The notes: a model not told the origin generated them from the sequence alone. A stretch of 64,000 bases of DNA from Pseudomonadota bacterium (GCA_023388935.1 JAEWFG010000170.1:12406-76405), one strand, 5' to 3'. Shown: positions 1 to 8,759, counted from the stretch's first letter. Numbers and translations: made by a program.

Positions 1-1
1 C

Positions 2-799
2 TCGCTGAAGCTGGAGCAGCGCAGCCGCTCGGCAGGCCAGTCCAACGTGCTGCTCCAGGTCGAGAAGGCGCGAAAGCAGTTCGGCGGCGTGGTGGCGGTC
101 AACAACGTCTCCTTCGACGTCCAGGCCCGCGAGATCGTCGCGCTGATCGGGCCGAACGGCGCCGGCAAGAGCACGACCTTCAACCTCATCACCGGCGTGC
201 TCTCGGCCTCGTCCGGCTCGATCTCGGTGCTCGGCAAGAAAGTCGACAAGGCGCCGCCGCAGGAGATCGTCAAGCTCGGCATCTCCCGCACCTTCCAGCA
301 CGTCAAGCTCGTGCCGGACATGACCGTGCTGGAGAACGTCGCGATCGGCGCGCATCTGCGCGGCCATTCGGGGCCGATCTCCTCGATGCTGCGACTCGAC
401 CGCGCCGACGAGGCCAAGCTGCTCGCCGAAGCCGCCCGCCAGATCGAGCGCGTCGGCCTCGCCGACCAGATGCATCAGCTCGCAGGCAGTCTCTCGCTCG
501 GCCAGCAGCGCATCGTCGAGATCGCGCGTGCGCTCTGCGTCGACCCAATGCTGCTCCTGCTCGACGAGCCGGCCGCGGGCCTGCGCCACATGGAGAAGCA
601 ACGCCTCGCAACGCTTTTGCGTGAGCTGCGCGACGGCGGCATGAGCGTGCTTCTGGTCGAGCACGACATGGGCTTCGTGATGAATCTCGCCGACCGCATC
701 GTGGTGCTCGATTTCGGCACCAAGATCGCGGAAGGAACGCCCGCCACGATCAAGACCAATCCGGAAGTGATCAAGGCCTATCTCGGAGTGGCGGCATGA
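2..799 (+). CDS. livG: Branched-chain/aromatic-acid ABC transporter ATP-binding protein, LivG family (5' end outside window)
   Basis: This is the first ATPase of a Liv-type (HAAT family) uptake ABC transporter; it powers import of amino acids or aromatic acids from the cytoplasmic face. Counting from the GTG at 47, Walker A GPNGAGKS is at residues 35-42, the signature LSLGQQ at 149-154 and Walker B LLLLDEP at 169-175. The reading frame stays open upstream of 47 to the window edge (SLKLEQRSRSAGQSN), so 47 need not be the start; a LivM-LivG fusion, common in rhizobia, is likely. It overlaps livF by ATGA at 796-799. The substrate is not readable from the ATPase. Confidence 0.9.
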   Translation, partial: SLKLEQRSRSAGQSNVLLQVEKARKQFGGVVAVNNVSFDVQAREIVALIGPNGAGKSTTFNLITGVLSASSGSISVLGKKVDKAPPQEIVKLGISRTFQHVKLVPDMTVLENVAIGAHLRGHSGPISSMLRLDRADEAKLLAEAARQIERVGLADQMHQLAGSLSLGQQRIVEIARALCVDPMLLLLDEPAAGLRHMEKQRLATLLRELRDGGMSVLLVEHDMGFVMNLADRIVVLDFGTKIAEGTPATIKTNPEVIKAYLGVAA

Positions 800-1527
800 G
801 CGCGCTGTTGTCCGTCACCGACGCCCACGTCGCCTACGGCAAGGTCGAGGCGGTGCGCTCGGTCTCGCTCGAGGTCGGCCAAAACGAGATCGTTACCATC
901 GTCGGGGCCAACGGCGCCGGCAAGACCACGCTGCTCTCGGCCATCATGGGCATCCTGCCGTTGAAAGGCCGCGTCGCCTTTGCCGGCGAAGATCTCGCCC
1001 GGCTCGACATCGAGGACCGCGTCGCGATGGGCCTCGGCCTCGTGCCGGAGCACCGGGAACTGTTCGTGACCATGAATGTCGAGGACAATCTCGAGCTCGG
1101 GGCTTTCCGCATCGAGAGGAGCCGGGCGAAGGCCTCGATCGAGCGGATCTATACGTTGTTCCCGCGGCTCAAGGAGCGCCGCAAGCAGCTCGCCGGCACG
1201 CTCTCCGGTGGTGAGCAGCAGATGCTCGCGATGGGCCGTGCGCTGATGGGCGAGCCGAAACTCTTGATGCTGGACGAACCGAGCCTCGGTCTTGCCCCGA
1301 TCATCGTCGCCGACATCTTCCGTATCGTCACCGAGCTTCGGGCTAGCGGCGTCTCGGTTCTGCTGGTCGAGCAGAACGCACAGGCCGCGCTGAAGATCGC
1401 GGACCAGGCCTATGTGATGGAACTCGGCGAGTTCGTGCTGAGCGGCAAGGCGAGTGACGTCGCGGCCAACGAACGGGTCGCGGCAAGCTATCTTGGTTTC
1501 CAGCACGAAGGCGATACTGTATTGTAG
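796..1527 (+). CDS. livF: Branched-chain/aromatic-acid ABC transporter ATP-binding protein, LivF family
   Basis: Second ATPase of the same Liv-type importer, 243 residues, the normal LivF length. Walker A GANGAGKTT lies at residues 37-45, the signature LSGGE at 136-140 and Walker B LLMLDE at 156-161. Its ATG overlaps the livG stop codon (ATGA), so the two are translationally coupled. No binding-protein gene follows directly; the Liv-type binding protein at 17924 is the nearest unpaired one and could serve this transporter, as CouP serves CouSTU in Rhodopseudomonas palustris (inference). Confidence 0.93.
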   Translation: MSALLSVTDAHVAYGKVEAVRSVSLEVGQNEIVTIVGANGAGKTTLLSAIMGILPLKGRVAFAGEDLARLDIEDRVAMGLGLVPEHRELFVTMNVEDNLELGAFRIERSRAKASIERIYTLFPRLKERRKQLAGTLSGGEQQMLAMGRALMGEPKLLMLDEPSLGLAPIIVADIFRIVTELRASGVSVLLVEQNAQAALKIADQAYVMELGEFVLSGKASDVAANERVAASYLGFQHEGDTVL

Positions 1528-1764
1528 GTTGCCGCGTAGGCTGGCCTCCCGTCCTTGAAAATCCATAGGCAGCTGCGCGCGGAGCGGGAAGGACTACAGG
1601 TTCGTGGGCGACACGCGACAAAGATAGTACCGTCCTCGACCGGTCGCCCTTGGGATTTTGTCAAGTTTTCGGCCGGGTTCCGTCAGACAAGTGGTGCGCC
1701 GGCCTGGCGCCGGTGATCGTGCGATTGACCAGACCAACAGTCCTCTCGTCGGAGGTCATGGCTC

Positions 1765-2361
1765 ATGAGTCCCGTCACAATTGCGCTGATCGTGCTTCTG
1801 GGCGTCGTGCTGCTGTTCGCACTCTGGCTCATGGGCATCTACAACGGACTGGTGGTCGCCGCGAACCGTTTCAAGAACGCCTTCGCACAGATCGACGTGC
1901 AGCTCAAACGACGCTACGACCTGATTCCGAACCTGGTAGAAACCGTCAAGGGCTACATAACCCACGAGCGGGAGACGCTCGACGCCGTCATCAAGGCCCG
2001 TAACAGCGCGATGGCGGCCGAGCAGAAAGTTGCCGCCAACCCCAGCGACCCGGCGGCCGTGAGGGAGCATAACCAGGCCGAGGCCCAGCTGGGCGGCGTC
2101 CTGGGCCGGCTCTTTGCCCTGTCCGAGGCGTATCCGGACCTCAAGGCCAACCAGAACATGCTCGCCCTGCAGGAGGAGCTGAGCTCGACCGAGAACAAGA
2201 TCGCCTTCGCCCGGCAAGCGTTCAACGACGCCGCCGCCACCTACAACATCCGGCGCGAGGTCTTCCCGGCCAACACGGTGGCCGGCATGTTCGGCTTCAA
2301 GGAGGCAGCGCTGCTCGAAACCCCGGAGACCGAGCGCCCAGCGCCCAAGGTGTCGTTCTGA
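1765..2361 (+). CDS. lemA: LemA family membrane protein
   Basis: A 198-residue LemA protein: one N-terminal membrane helix (about residues 4-26) followed by a helical, mostly charged domain with the family's characteristic stretch around NRFKNAFAQIDVQLKRRYDLIPNLVETVKGY (given here only as positions 36-66). The start is the ATG at 1765, with GGAGG at 1751-1755; an earlier ATG at 1758 is out of frame. LemA proteins are often encoded beside M48 membrane peptidases, as here (68 bases upstream of one). The biochemical role of LemA is not established; a function with the neighbouring peptidase in envelope protein quality control is inferred. Confidence 0.88.
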   Translation: MSPVTIALIVLLGVVLLFALWLMGIYNGLVVAANRFKNAFAQIDVQLKRRYDLIPNLVETVKGYITHERETLDAVIKARNSAMAAEQKVAANPSDPAAVREHNQAEAQLGGVLGRLFALSEAYPDLKANQNMLALQEELSSTENKIAFARQAFNDAAATYNIRREVFPANTVAGMFGFKEAALLETPETERPAPKVSF

Positions 2362-2429
2362 CCCGGAACGTCCACCGTTCCGGTGCGTCCCATGCTTCCG
2401 GTTCCACGCTCGAAAAGTCGTCTCTGACC

Positions 2430-4406
2430 ATGGCCACAAATTTCTTTCAGCAGCAGGATTCGGCCCGACGCAAGACCCTCCAGCTGGTGGTCTATTTCGT
2501 CCTGGCTATCCTGATTCTGATCGCCCTGGTGTACGGGCTGTTGGTCGCGGTCAGCATGGATAGCGGCCCCGGGCCGGAGTCCTGGTGGCAGCCGGAGCTG
2601 CTCCTGCTCGCTGCGCCCGGGGTGGGCCTTGTGGTCGGGGCGGCGAGCGTGTTCAAGGTGGCCCAGCTCTCGTCCGGCGGCCAGGCCGTCGCCCTGATGC
2701 TGGGTGGTGAGGAGGTGCCCGGCACGACCACCGACGCGCGGGAGAAGCAGCTGCTCAACGTCGTCGAGGAAATGGCGCTTGCCGCGGGAGTGCCTGTGCC
2801 CCCCGTCTATGTTCTGGCGGAGCCCGGCATCAATGCCTTCGCGGCCGGCTACGCCCCGGGCGATGCCGTGGTCGCCGTCTCCCAGGGCTGCCTCAACTAT
2901 TTGACCCGCGACGAGCTGCAGGGCGTGGTGGCCCACGAGTTCAGCCACATCCTCAACGGCGACATGCGGCTCAACATCCGGCTGATCGGTCTGATCTTCG
3001 GGATCATGGCGTTGTCCATCATGGGCCGTATGCTCATGTTCACGTCCGGACGCTCGTCGGGAAGGAATGATTCCCGTGGCGGCCTGATGCTGGTGGGCCT
3101 CGGCGTGTTTGTGCTGGGCCTGGTGGGAGCGTTCTTCGGTCGGCTGATCATGGCGGCGGTGTCTCGGCAGCGCGAGTACCTGGCCGACGCCAGTGCCGTC
3201 CAGTTCACGCGCAACCCCGAAGGCATTGGCGGAGCGCTCAAGAAGATCGGCGGGCTGGCCGAGGGGTCGCACATCGGCAATCCACAGGCGGCCGAGGTTG
3301 GGCACATGTTTTTCGCCAACGCCTTCGCCGGCGGGGGACTCGCCGGACTGCTGGCCACCCACCCGCCCCTCGTCGAGCGCATCCGCCGGCTCGATCCCCA
3401 GTTCGATGGCCAATTCCTGGAGGTGCGGCCGGTCAGTGTCGATCGGGAAGAACTCGAAGGTGCTCGCCGCAGCCGTAGCCCGCCATTCGCGGGGATGCCG
3501 AGGTTGCCGAGCGTGCCGCAAGTGCCGCTACCGGTCCTGGGCTTCGCCGACGAAGCGGCATCCCGGGTCGGCCAGATCGACCCGGAAGAAATCAGCCGCG
3601 CGAACGCGCTGCGCGAGGGTATGCCCGACGTGCTCCGGCTCGCTGCTCAAGAGCCATTCAGTGCTCACGCCCTCGTCTATGCCCTTCTCCTGGACCCGCG
3701 AGCGGACCTGCGGGACCTCCAGCTGACCCGGCTGAAGGCCGGGACTGAGCCGCGCGACTTCGCCGAAACCCTGCGGCTGGTCGCCCCTGTCCAGGCCCTG
3801 CCGGACACGCACCGGCTGCCCCTTCTGGACCTGGCCATGCCAGCCCTGCGGCAGATGTCGCCCGGCCAGTACCGGACTTTCCGCGCCGAGGTCGAGAGGC
3901 TGATGATCGCCGACCAGCGGCTAAGCCTGTTCGAGTACACCCTCAGCTGTGTGCTGCATCGCCATCTCGACTCCCAGTTCTTGCCGCAGCGTAAGACGCG
4001 TCAAGTGCACAGCTCGCCGGCAAAACTGGCGCGCCCGGTGGCGACGGTGTTGGCGCTATTGGCCTGGGAAGGTCAGCCGGAACTCGACCAGGCCGCTGCG
4101 GCCTTCGATATTGGCATGCGCAGCTACATCGGCGGCGACCACACCCACCGCCTGCCGCCGCGAGAGGAATGCTCTCTCGCCGAGTTCGACGCGGCGCTGC
4201 AAACGCTCAATCAATCCGTCCCGGCCATCAAGCGCCGGATCGTCGTCGCCTGCGCGGCCTGCATCCTGGCAAACCAGCAGGTCACCGTCCGCGAAGCGGA
4301 GCTGCTCCGCGCCATTTGCGATACGCTCGACTGCCCGCTACCGCCGCTCGTCGTGGGGGATGCGGGGGAAGGATCAACGACAATGCAGGCATTTCGTCGA
4401 AGCTAG
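2430..4406 (+). CDS. M48 family membrane zinc metallopeptidase (HtpX-like) with long C-terminal extension
   Basis: A 658-residue membrane peptidase. The zinc motif is HEFSH (H169, E170, H173), and the third ligand is the glutamate of REYLADA (E249). Hydrophobic helices are visible near residues 19-41, 57-77, 183-204 and 219-241. E. coli HtpX has about 290 residues, so roughly 330 extra residues follow the catalytic domain; their end (IVVACAACILANQQVTVREA, from about residue 606) resembles a TerB-like helical tail. It probably degrades damaged membrane proteins. The lemA gene lies directly upstream on the same strand, and this lemA-M48 pairing recurs in bacteria. Confidence 0.87.
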   Translation: MATNFFQQQDSARRKTLQLVVYFVLAILILIALVYGLLVAVSMDSGPGPESWWQPELLLLAAPGVGLVVGAASVFKVAQLSSGGQAVALMLGGEEVPGTTTDAREKQLLNVVEEMALAAGVPVPPVYVLAEPGINAFAAGYAPGDAVVAVSQGCLNYLTRDELQGVVAHEFSHILNGDMRLNIRLIGLIFGIMALSIMGRMLMFTSGRSSGRNDSRGGLMLVGLGVFVLGLVGAFFGRLIMAAVSRQREYLADASAVQFTRNPEGIGGALKKIGGLAEGSHIGNPQAAEVGHMFFANAFAGGGLAGLLATHPPLVERIRRLDPQFDGQFLEVRPVSVDREELEGARRSRSPPFAGMPRLPSVPQVPLPVLGFADEAASRVGQIDPEEISRANALREGMPDVLRLAAQEPFSAHALVYALLLDPRADLRDLQLTRLKAGTEPRDFAETLRLVAPVQALPDTHRLPLLDLAMPALRQMSPGQYRTFRAEVERLMIADQRLSLFEYTLSCVLHRHLDSQFLPQRKTRQVHSSPAKLARPVATVLALLAWEGQPELDQAAAAFDIGMRSYIGGDHTHRLPPREECSLAEFDAALQTLNQSVPAIKRRIVVACAACILANQQVTVREAELLRAICDTLDCPLPPLVVGDAGEGSTTMQAFRRS

Positions 4407-4460
4407 GAAGGACTCATCCAGGTCGCCCCAAGCGCGCCAGTGCGGATCGTGAGTAACCGC

Positions 4461-4898
4461 TCAATATTCGAGCCGCCCCCACCAGCAATTGTCGACCGAC
4501 TCAGCCCGCGGTCCTTTCTCCTCGGCTGGCGACCCGAGATTCCATTTTGTCGCCAGGTCAATACAGAACAGCGTCATCCCGCCGCTCGTCCAGTCGTAGA
4601 CCTTTTTGACCCGGTACATCGTTCCGCTTGGCCCGAAGCGGCTGCAGACATTGGTGAACATGCCGGTCCCCGCCGCGGGCTTGTCCGGCAAAGGATGGCG
4701 GTCGACAAAACGCAGCGCCGCGGAGAGGCCCTCCATGGCGTGCGTGCGTTCCAGCTCCTTGGTGTTCTCAAGATCGAAGCAGACGAGCGTTTGGACCTGC
4801 AACGAGATGATATCACCGACCTGGGGCCGCTCGGTTGCATGGGCTGAGGTGAGGGCAGCCGCGGCCAGAGCGAAAACCAGCAGAGATGACGGTTTCAT
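4461..4898 (-). CDS. Secreted hypothetical protein
   Basis: A 145-residue protein with a clear Sec signal peptide (MKPSSLLVFALAAAALTSAHA, cleavage expected after about residue 21). The mature part contains three cysteines (in TLVCFD, TNVCSR and TLFCID) plus one near the C-terminus (DNCWWG), so disulfide bonds in the periplasm are possible. I do not recognise a family. It converges with the M48 peptidase gene, and the 211 bases upstream separate it from the flavin-binding protein gene on the same strand. Start chosen at the ATG at 4898 because it begins the signal peptide. Confidence 0.6.
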   Translation of the reverse strand: MKPSSLLVFALAAAALTSAHATERPQVGDIISLQVQTLVCFDLENTKELERTHAMEGLSAALRFVDRHPLPDKPAAGTGMFTNVCSRFGPSGTMYRVKKVYDWTSGGMTLFCIDLATKWNLGSPAEEKGPRAESVDNCWWGRLEY

Positions 4899-5109
4899 GG
4901 CTCCGGCTCCCTTTCACGATTTTCAGCCCTTCGGCATCCGCGCACGTCTCTGATCTCGCGCCCACGGTCGCGTTTTGCGGAGGATGTATCCTTCGCCTCG
5001 AATGCGACACCATTGCGGTCCGAAATCTTGACGGCTGTCCCTTTTTTGCGACCATCCACCCGCCGGCCAAGCATGGAGCGGCGCGCACCGAGCGTGTGGC
5101 TCTTTAAGG

Positions 5110-5739
5110 TCAGCTCGCCGCCACTTTCTCGCCCTTCAGCGCCGCCACTTCCGCTTCCAGCTCCGCGATCCGCTGATCGCGCGTCGCTACCGCCGCCGCG
5201 ACGTCCGCGGCATCGAACTTCTGCGGAATGTGCTGCGGGCAGTTCGTATCCCATGCCGCGATCTTGAACAGGATCACCTGCTCGGGCCGCGCGCGGTATC
5301 CCCTCGGCATCAGCGATTGCGTCAGCGCCTCGTCGTCCTCGACCACCCGCGCCTCGCCCCAGATCTTCACCCGGCGGCGATGGGCGTAATCCATCACGAA
5401 GATGTAGGCCTTGGGATTCTCCGACAGATTCCCCTGCGTGAGATATTGCTGGTTGCCAGCGTAGTCGACGAAAGCGAGCGTCTGCCTGTCCAGCACCTTG
5501 AGGAAGCCCTTCGGCCCGCCGCGGTGCTGGATATAGGGCTGGCCGTCGGCCGAGGCGGTGGCGAAATAGAAGCTGTTGGCGTCGGCCAGGAACGCCGCGA
5601 GCTTGTCGTCGACCTCGGTACGCCAGCCGCGCTGCTCGGCATGGGCATAAGCCTCACGCGAGCCCTTGCGGGTCTGGATTGATTTCACGGCCGGCGTGAA
5701 AGCCACGTCGCTTGCATAGGTATGGGCCGCTGCCGTCAT
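5110..5739 (-). CDS. Pyridoxamine 5'-phosphate oxidase-fold flavin-binding protein
   Basis: A 209-residue protein of the split-barrel FMN-binding (PNPOx-like) superfamily. The stretch FYFATASADGQPYIQHRGGPKGF (residues about 57-79) is the typical strand-turn-strand that contacts flavin, followed by a second conserved block around NPKAYIFVMDYAHRRRVKIWGEA. The C-terminus (after about 180) is a short coiled-coil-like helix (AELEAEVAALKGEK). Such proteins reduce or bind small oxidised substrates; the substrate here is unknown. It is divergent from a LysR regulator, whose dyad at 5838-5854 could control it. AGGAG precedes its ATG. Confidence 0.82.
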   Translation of the reverse strand: MTAAAHTYASDVAFTPAVKSIQTRKGSREAYAHAEQRGWRTEVDDKLAAFLADANSFYFATASADGQPYIQHRGGPKGFLKVLDRQTLAFVDYAGNQQYLTQGNLSENPKAYIFVMDYAHRRRVKIWGEARVVEDDEALTQSLMPRGYRARPEQVILFKIAAWDTNCPQHIPQKFDAADVAAAVATRDQRIAELEAEVAALKGEKVAAS

Positions 5740-5837
5740 CGGAACATCTCCTGAAACTCCGGCGCATTCCTGCGTCTTTCGACACGTAACGTGGACCTTC
5801 CCTCGACTAAAACAATTAGCCTGCTTGACACTTCATC

Positions 5838-5854
5838 GTTGCGATATATGCAAC
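5838..5854. promoter_or_regulatory. Candidate LysR-type operator (GTTGC-N7-GCAAC)
   Basis: Perfect 5-bp dyad GTTGC-gatatat-GCAAC. It contains T-N11-A (T5840, A5852), the core of LysR-type binding sites. It lies 7 bases before the ATG of the LysR gene and about 100 bases before the divergent flavin-protein gene. A TTGACA (-35-like) is at 5825-5830. The placement suits autorepression and control of the divergent gene. Confidence 0.5.
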
Positions 5855-5860
5855 AATGCC

Positions 5861-6745
5861 ATGGACCACTTTGAAGCCATGCGCGTCTTCGTCACCGTCG
5901 CCGACCTGCGCGGCTTTGCGCCGGCGGCGCGCAAGCTGCGGCTGTCGCCCTCGGCGGTGACGCGGCTGATCGCGGCATTGGAGGAGCATCTCGGCGCGCG
6001 GCTGTTGCAGCGAACCACGCGGCAGGTGACGCTGACCGACGTCGGCACGCGCTATCTGGAGCGCGCGCGGCGCATTCTCGCCGATGTCGAGGAGGCCGAG
6101 GGCTCCGCGCGTGAGGAGCGCAACCGGCCGAGCGGACGTCTGGTGGTGTCGGCGCCGGTCGGCTTCGGCCGGCTGCATGTCGGGCCGGTGATGACCGCCT
6201 ACCTCAAGCGCTATCCCGAGGTCGCCTGCGAATTGCGGCTGTCGGACCATCTGGTGAATCTGGTGGAAGATGCCGTCGATGCCGCGGTCCGGATCGGTCA
6301 TCTCGCCGACTCTTCACTCGTCGCACGCCAGGTCGGCGAGATGCGGCGGATCGTCGTGGCCGCGCCGAACTATCTGAAGCGTCATGGCGAGCCGAAGACG
6401 CCGGAAGCGCTCGCCTCGCAGCAGACCATCCAGTTCGGCCCGGCGTCCGAATGGCGCTTCCTGCGCGAGGGCCGCGACGTCGAGATAACGTTGTCTCCCC
6501 GCTTCATCAGCAACAGCGCCGACGCCGCCCTGCAATATGCCGAGGCCGGAGGCGGCGTAACGCGCGTGCTCGCCTATCAGGCCGCCGACGGCTTGAGGCG
6601 CGGGCGGCTGAAGATCGTGCTGGGGAAATACGAGCAGCCGGCGCTGCCGATCCACATCGTCTACCCGACCTCGCGCCTGCTCTCAGCCAAGGTGCGCGCG
6701 TTCATCGATCTCGTGGTGGAGACGACGGAGTGGAGGTTTGGGTAA
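5861..6745 (+). CDS. LysR family transcriptional regulator
   Basis: A 294-residue LysR-type regulator: winged helix-turn-helix at residues about 1-60 (MDHFEAMRVFVTVADLRGF, then SPSAVTRLIAALEEHLGARL) and a periplasmic-binding-protein-like effector domain from about 90. Its C-terminal shape is that of the CrgA/DsdC-like group that often controls an adjacent divergent oxidoreductase. The ATG at 5861 was preferred: an in-frame TTG at 5825 is part of a TTGACA promoter-like element and the residues it would add are not LysR-like. It is divergent from the flavin-binding protein gene and probably regulates it. Confidence 0.9.
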   Translation: MDHFEAMRVFVTVADLRGFAPAARKLRLSPSAVTRLIAALEEHLGARLLQRTTRQVTLTDVGTRYLERARRILADVEEAEGSAREERNRPSGRLVVSAPVGFGRLHVGPVMTAYLKRYPEVACELRLSDHLVNLVEDAVDAAVRIGHLADSSLVARQVGEMRRIVVAAPNYLKRHGEPKTPEALASQQTIQFGPASEWRFLREGRDVEITLSPRFISNSADAALQYAEAGGGVTRVLAYQAADGLRRGRLKIVLGKYEQPALPIHIVYPTSRLLSAKVRAFIDLVVETTEWRFG

Positions 6746-6751
6746 GGCGCT

Positions 6752-6865
6752 CGTGCCCCGGACGCAGCGCAGCACATAGTGATGCGCTGCAGAGCCGGGG
6801 CCTATGCCTCATGGGTCCCGGCTCTGCGTCGCGTCATTTCATGCCGCACCGCGTCCGGGACACGA
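6752..6865. repeat. Palindromic intergenic repeat, family C copy 1
   Basis: Between two convergent genes. The outer arms are GCCCCGGACGCAGCGC and the partly matching GCGTCCGGGACAC, with inner arms AGAGCCGGGGCC / GGTCCCGGCTCT. A second copy with the same arms is at 55612-55746. It may act as a transcription stop for the converging genes. Confidence 0.7.
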
Positions 6866-6870
6866 GCGAG

Positions 6871-7290
6871 TCACCCCTTCTTCGGCACCACGCGAAACGT
6901 GCCACTCGCCCGCGCGATCACGACATCGTCGGCCTTGACCAGGCTCTGTGCAAAACAAATGGTGCTGCCGGTCTTGATCACCTCGCTCTCGACCGCGAGC
7001 CACTGGCCGATCTCCGCGGTGCCGACGAAATCGATCGAGAGCGAGATCGTCACGAACGATGTGGTCCAGTTCGTCACTTGCGCGCAGCTATAGCCCATGG
7101 CGTTGTCGGCGAGCGCGGTGATGAGGCCGCCATGGATCAGGCCACGGCCGTTGGTGTGCGGCTTCGCCAGACGCAGGCCGATGATCATGGCCTTGTCGCT
7201 CTTCTTCGCGTAGAGCGGCTCCCAGGGTTCGGTGAGAGGGCTCTTACGAGTATGCGGCTCGAAGCCTTCTGGGATGTCGGTGGTGGTCAT
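6871..7290 (-). CDS. PaaI-like hotdog-fold acyl-CoA thioesterase
   Basis: A 139-residue single-domain hotdog thioesterase. The block GRGLIHGGLITALADNAMGY (residues about 48-67) is the hallmark HGG...D/E helix in which the conserved Asp/Asn side chains catalyse thioester hydrolysis; the following beta strands (TISLSIDFVG, WLAVESEVIKTG) complete the fold. Members of this family hydrolyse phenylacyl-CoA or medium-chain acyl-CoA esters. Its neighbour pobA and the CoA-dependent aromatic genes from 13.7 kb suggest an aryl-CoA substrate, but this is inference from position only. Confidence 0.85.
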   Translation of the reverse strand: MTTTDIPEGFEPHTRKSPLTEPWEPLYAKKSDKAMIIGLRLAKPHTNGRGLIHGGLITALADNAMGYSCAQVTNWTTSFVTISLSIDFVGTAEIGQWLAVESEVIKTGSTICFAQSLVKADDVVIARASGTFRVVPKKG

Positions 7291-7403
7291 TGCCGTCTCG
7301 CATCGTTGATGGGGTTGCCAGCATTGAACGCGATAGACGCAACGGATGCATCACCTACAAAGTTTTAAACGGGATTTGCGCGGGCGTTTGAAACGATCTT
7401 CGC

Positions 7404-7491
7404 CGTCATTGCGAGGAGCGAAGCGGACGAAGCAATCCAGCCTGCGTCCGCGGAGGGATTTCTGGATTGCTTCGCTTCGCTCGCAATGACG
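7404..7491. repeat. Palindromic intergenic repeat, family B copy 1
   Basis: Near-perfect inverted repeat: CGTCATTGCGAGGAGCGAAG and CGAAGCAATCCAG are mirrored by CTGGATTGCTTCG and GCTCGCAATGACG. A degraded copy lies at 30614-30700. The whole unit can fold into one long hairpin; it sits between the thioesterase and pobA, both on the minus strand. Confidence 0.75.
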
Positions 7492-7507
7492 ATGTGGAGA
7501 CACCGTC

Positions 7508-8677
7508 CTAGAACGGCAACCCCACATAATTCTCCGACAGCGACGTCATCGCGGCCTGCGAGTGCGTGACGTAGTCGAGCTCGGCGAGCTGGATGCGCGC
7601 GCCGATGGTGCCGGTGTCGGGGAACTTGTGCAGCATCGAGGTCATCCACCAGGAGAAACGTACGGCCTTCCAGACCCGTGCCAGCGCCTTGGCGGAATAG
7701 GCGTCGATCCCGGCATTCGATTTCTCGTCGTAGAATTCGCGGAAGGCGCTCGCGAGGTAATGCGCGTCGCTCGCAGCGAGGTTCAACCCCTTGGCGCCGG
7801 TCGGCGGCACGATGTGCGCGGCGTCGCCGCACAGGAACATCTTGCCGAAGCGCATCGGCTCGGCGACGAAGCTGCGCAGCGGCGCGATACTCTTCTCGAT
7901 CGAGGGACCCGTGACGAGGCTGTCGGCGGCCTCCTGGTCGAGCCTGCGTTTCAGCTCGTCCCAGAAACGGTCGTCCGGCCACTGGTCGATATGATCATCG
8001 AGCGAACACTGCAGGTAATGCCGGCTGCGCTTCATGGAGCGCATGGTGCAAAGCGCAAAGCCGCGGGCATGATTGGAATAGATCAGCTCGTGGCTAACCG
8101 GCGGCGTCTCGGACAGGATGCCGAGCCAGCCGAACGGATAGACCCGCTCGAACTCCTCGATCGCCGACGCCGGGACACTGGCGCGGCTGACACCGTGAAA
8201 ACCGTCGCAGCCGGCGATGAAGTCGCAATCAATCTCGTGGGTGACTCCATCCTTGACCCAGGTTACGCGCGGGTGCCGACCGTCGAAATCATGCGGCTGC
8301 ACATCCTTGGCCTCGTAGACCGAAACGAGACCGGCGGCCTTGCGCGCATTCATCAGGTCGAGCGTGACCTCGGTCTGGCCGTAGATCGTGACCGTCTTGC
8401 CGGTCGCGCCCTTCATGTCGATGCGATGACGGCGGCCGGAAAAGGCGAGCTCGATGCCCTCATGCACCAGGCCTTCGGCATGCGCCCGCGCTCCGGCGCC
8501 GACCTGGTCGAGCAGCGCGACGGTTCCTTCCTCCAGGAGACCGGCGCGGATGCGGCCGAGCACATAATCCGGGCTCTGCCGCTCGAGGATGACGTTATCG
8601 ATGCCGTATTGATGCAGCAGTTGTCCAAGCAACAATCCTGCCGGCCCGGCCCCGATGATTGCGACTTTTGTCCGCAA
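7508..8677 (-). CDS. pobA: 4-hydroxybenzoate 3-monooxygenase
   Basis: PobA (EC 1.14.13.2), 389 residues against 394 in Pseudomonas fluorescens. It hydroxylates 4-hydroxybenzoate to protocatechuate using FAD and NAD(P)H in the cytoplasm. The FAD-binding GAGPAG is at residues 9-14, the DG motif at 159-160 (CDGFHG) and the GD motif at 285-286 (LCGDAAHIVPPTG). Tyr201, Arg214 and Arg220 stand at the positions known for substrate binding, and Tyr384 matches Tyr385 of the Pseudomonas enzyme; Ser212 of that enzyme is Thr here, from memory of its numbering. It is divergent from the TRAP transporter operon. Confidence 0.95.
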   Translation of the reverse strand: MRTKVAIIGAGPAGLLLGQLLHQYGIDNVILERQSPDYVLGRIRAGLLEEGTVALLDQVGAGARAHAEGLVHEGIELAFSGRRHRIDMKGATGKTVTIYGQTEVTLDLMNARKAAGLVSVYEAKDVQPHDFDGRHPRVTWVKDGVTHEIDCDFIAGCDGFHGVSRASVPASAIEEFERVYPFGWLGILSETPPVSHELIYSNHARGFALCTMRSMKRSRHYLQCSLDDHIDQWPDDRFWDELKRRLDQEAADSLVTGPSIEKSIAPLRSFVAEPMRFGKMFLCGDAAHIVPPTGAKGLNLAASDAHYLASAFREFYDEKSNAGIDAYSAKALARVWKAVRFSWWMTSMLHKFPDTGTIGARIQLAELDYVTHSQAAMTSLSENYVGLPF

Positions 8678-8744
8678 TACTTGCTCCTCCCGATCCTGTA
8701 GGTTTTCGTCGCGGCTCGCTTGTCGCGGTCGTCCGCGCGCGATA

Positions 8745-8759
8745 ATTATAACATATAAC
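8745..8759. promoter_or_regulatory. Candidate operator ATTAT-N5-ATAAC between pobA and the TRAP operon
   Basis: AT-rich inverted repeat (ATTAT-AACAT-ATAAC) in an otherwise GC-rich region, 68 bases upstream of the pobA start. The site at 13732-13746 before the crotonase gene has the same form (GTTAT-N5-ATAAC), which suggests one regulator for both transcripts. Confidence 0.4.

Noticed and set aside
4895..5074. Minus-strand frame of 59 codons whose stop overlaps the start of the secreted hypothetical gene (ATGA)
   Set aside because: No ribosome-binding site, mixed codon bias and no family resemblance; the ATGA overlap can be chance. It is not reported as a gene.
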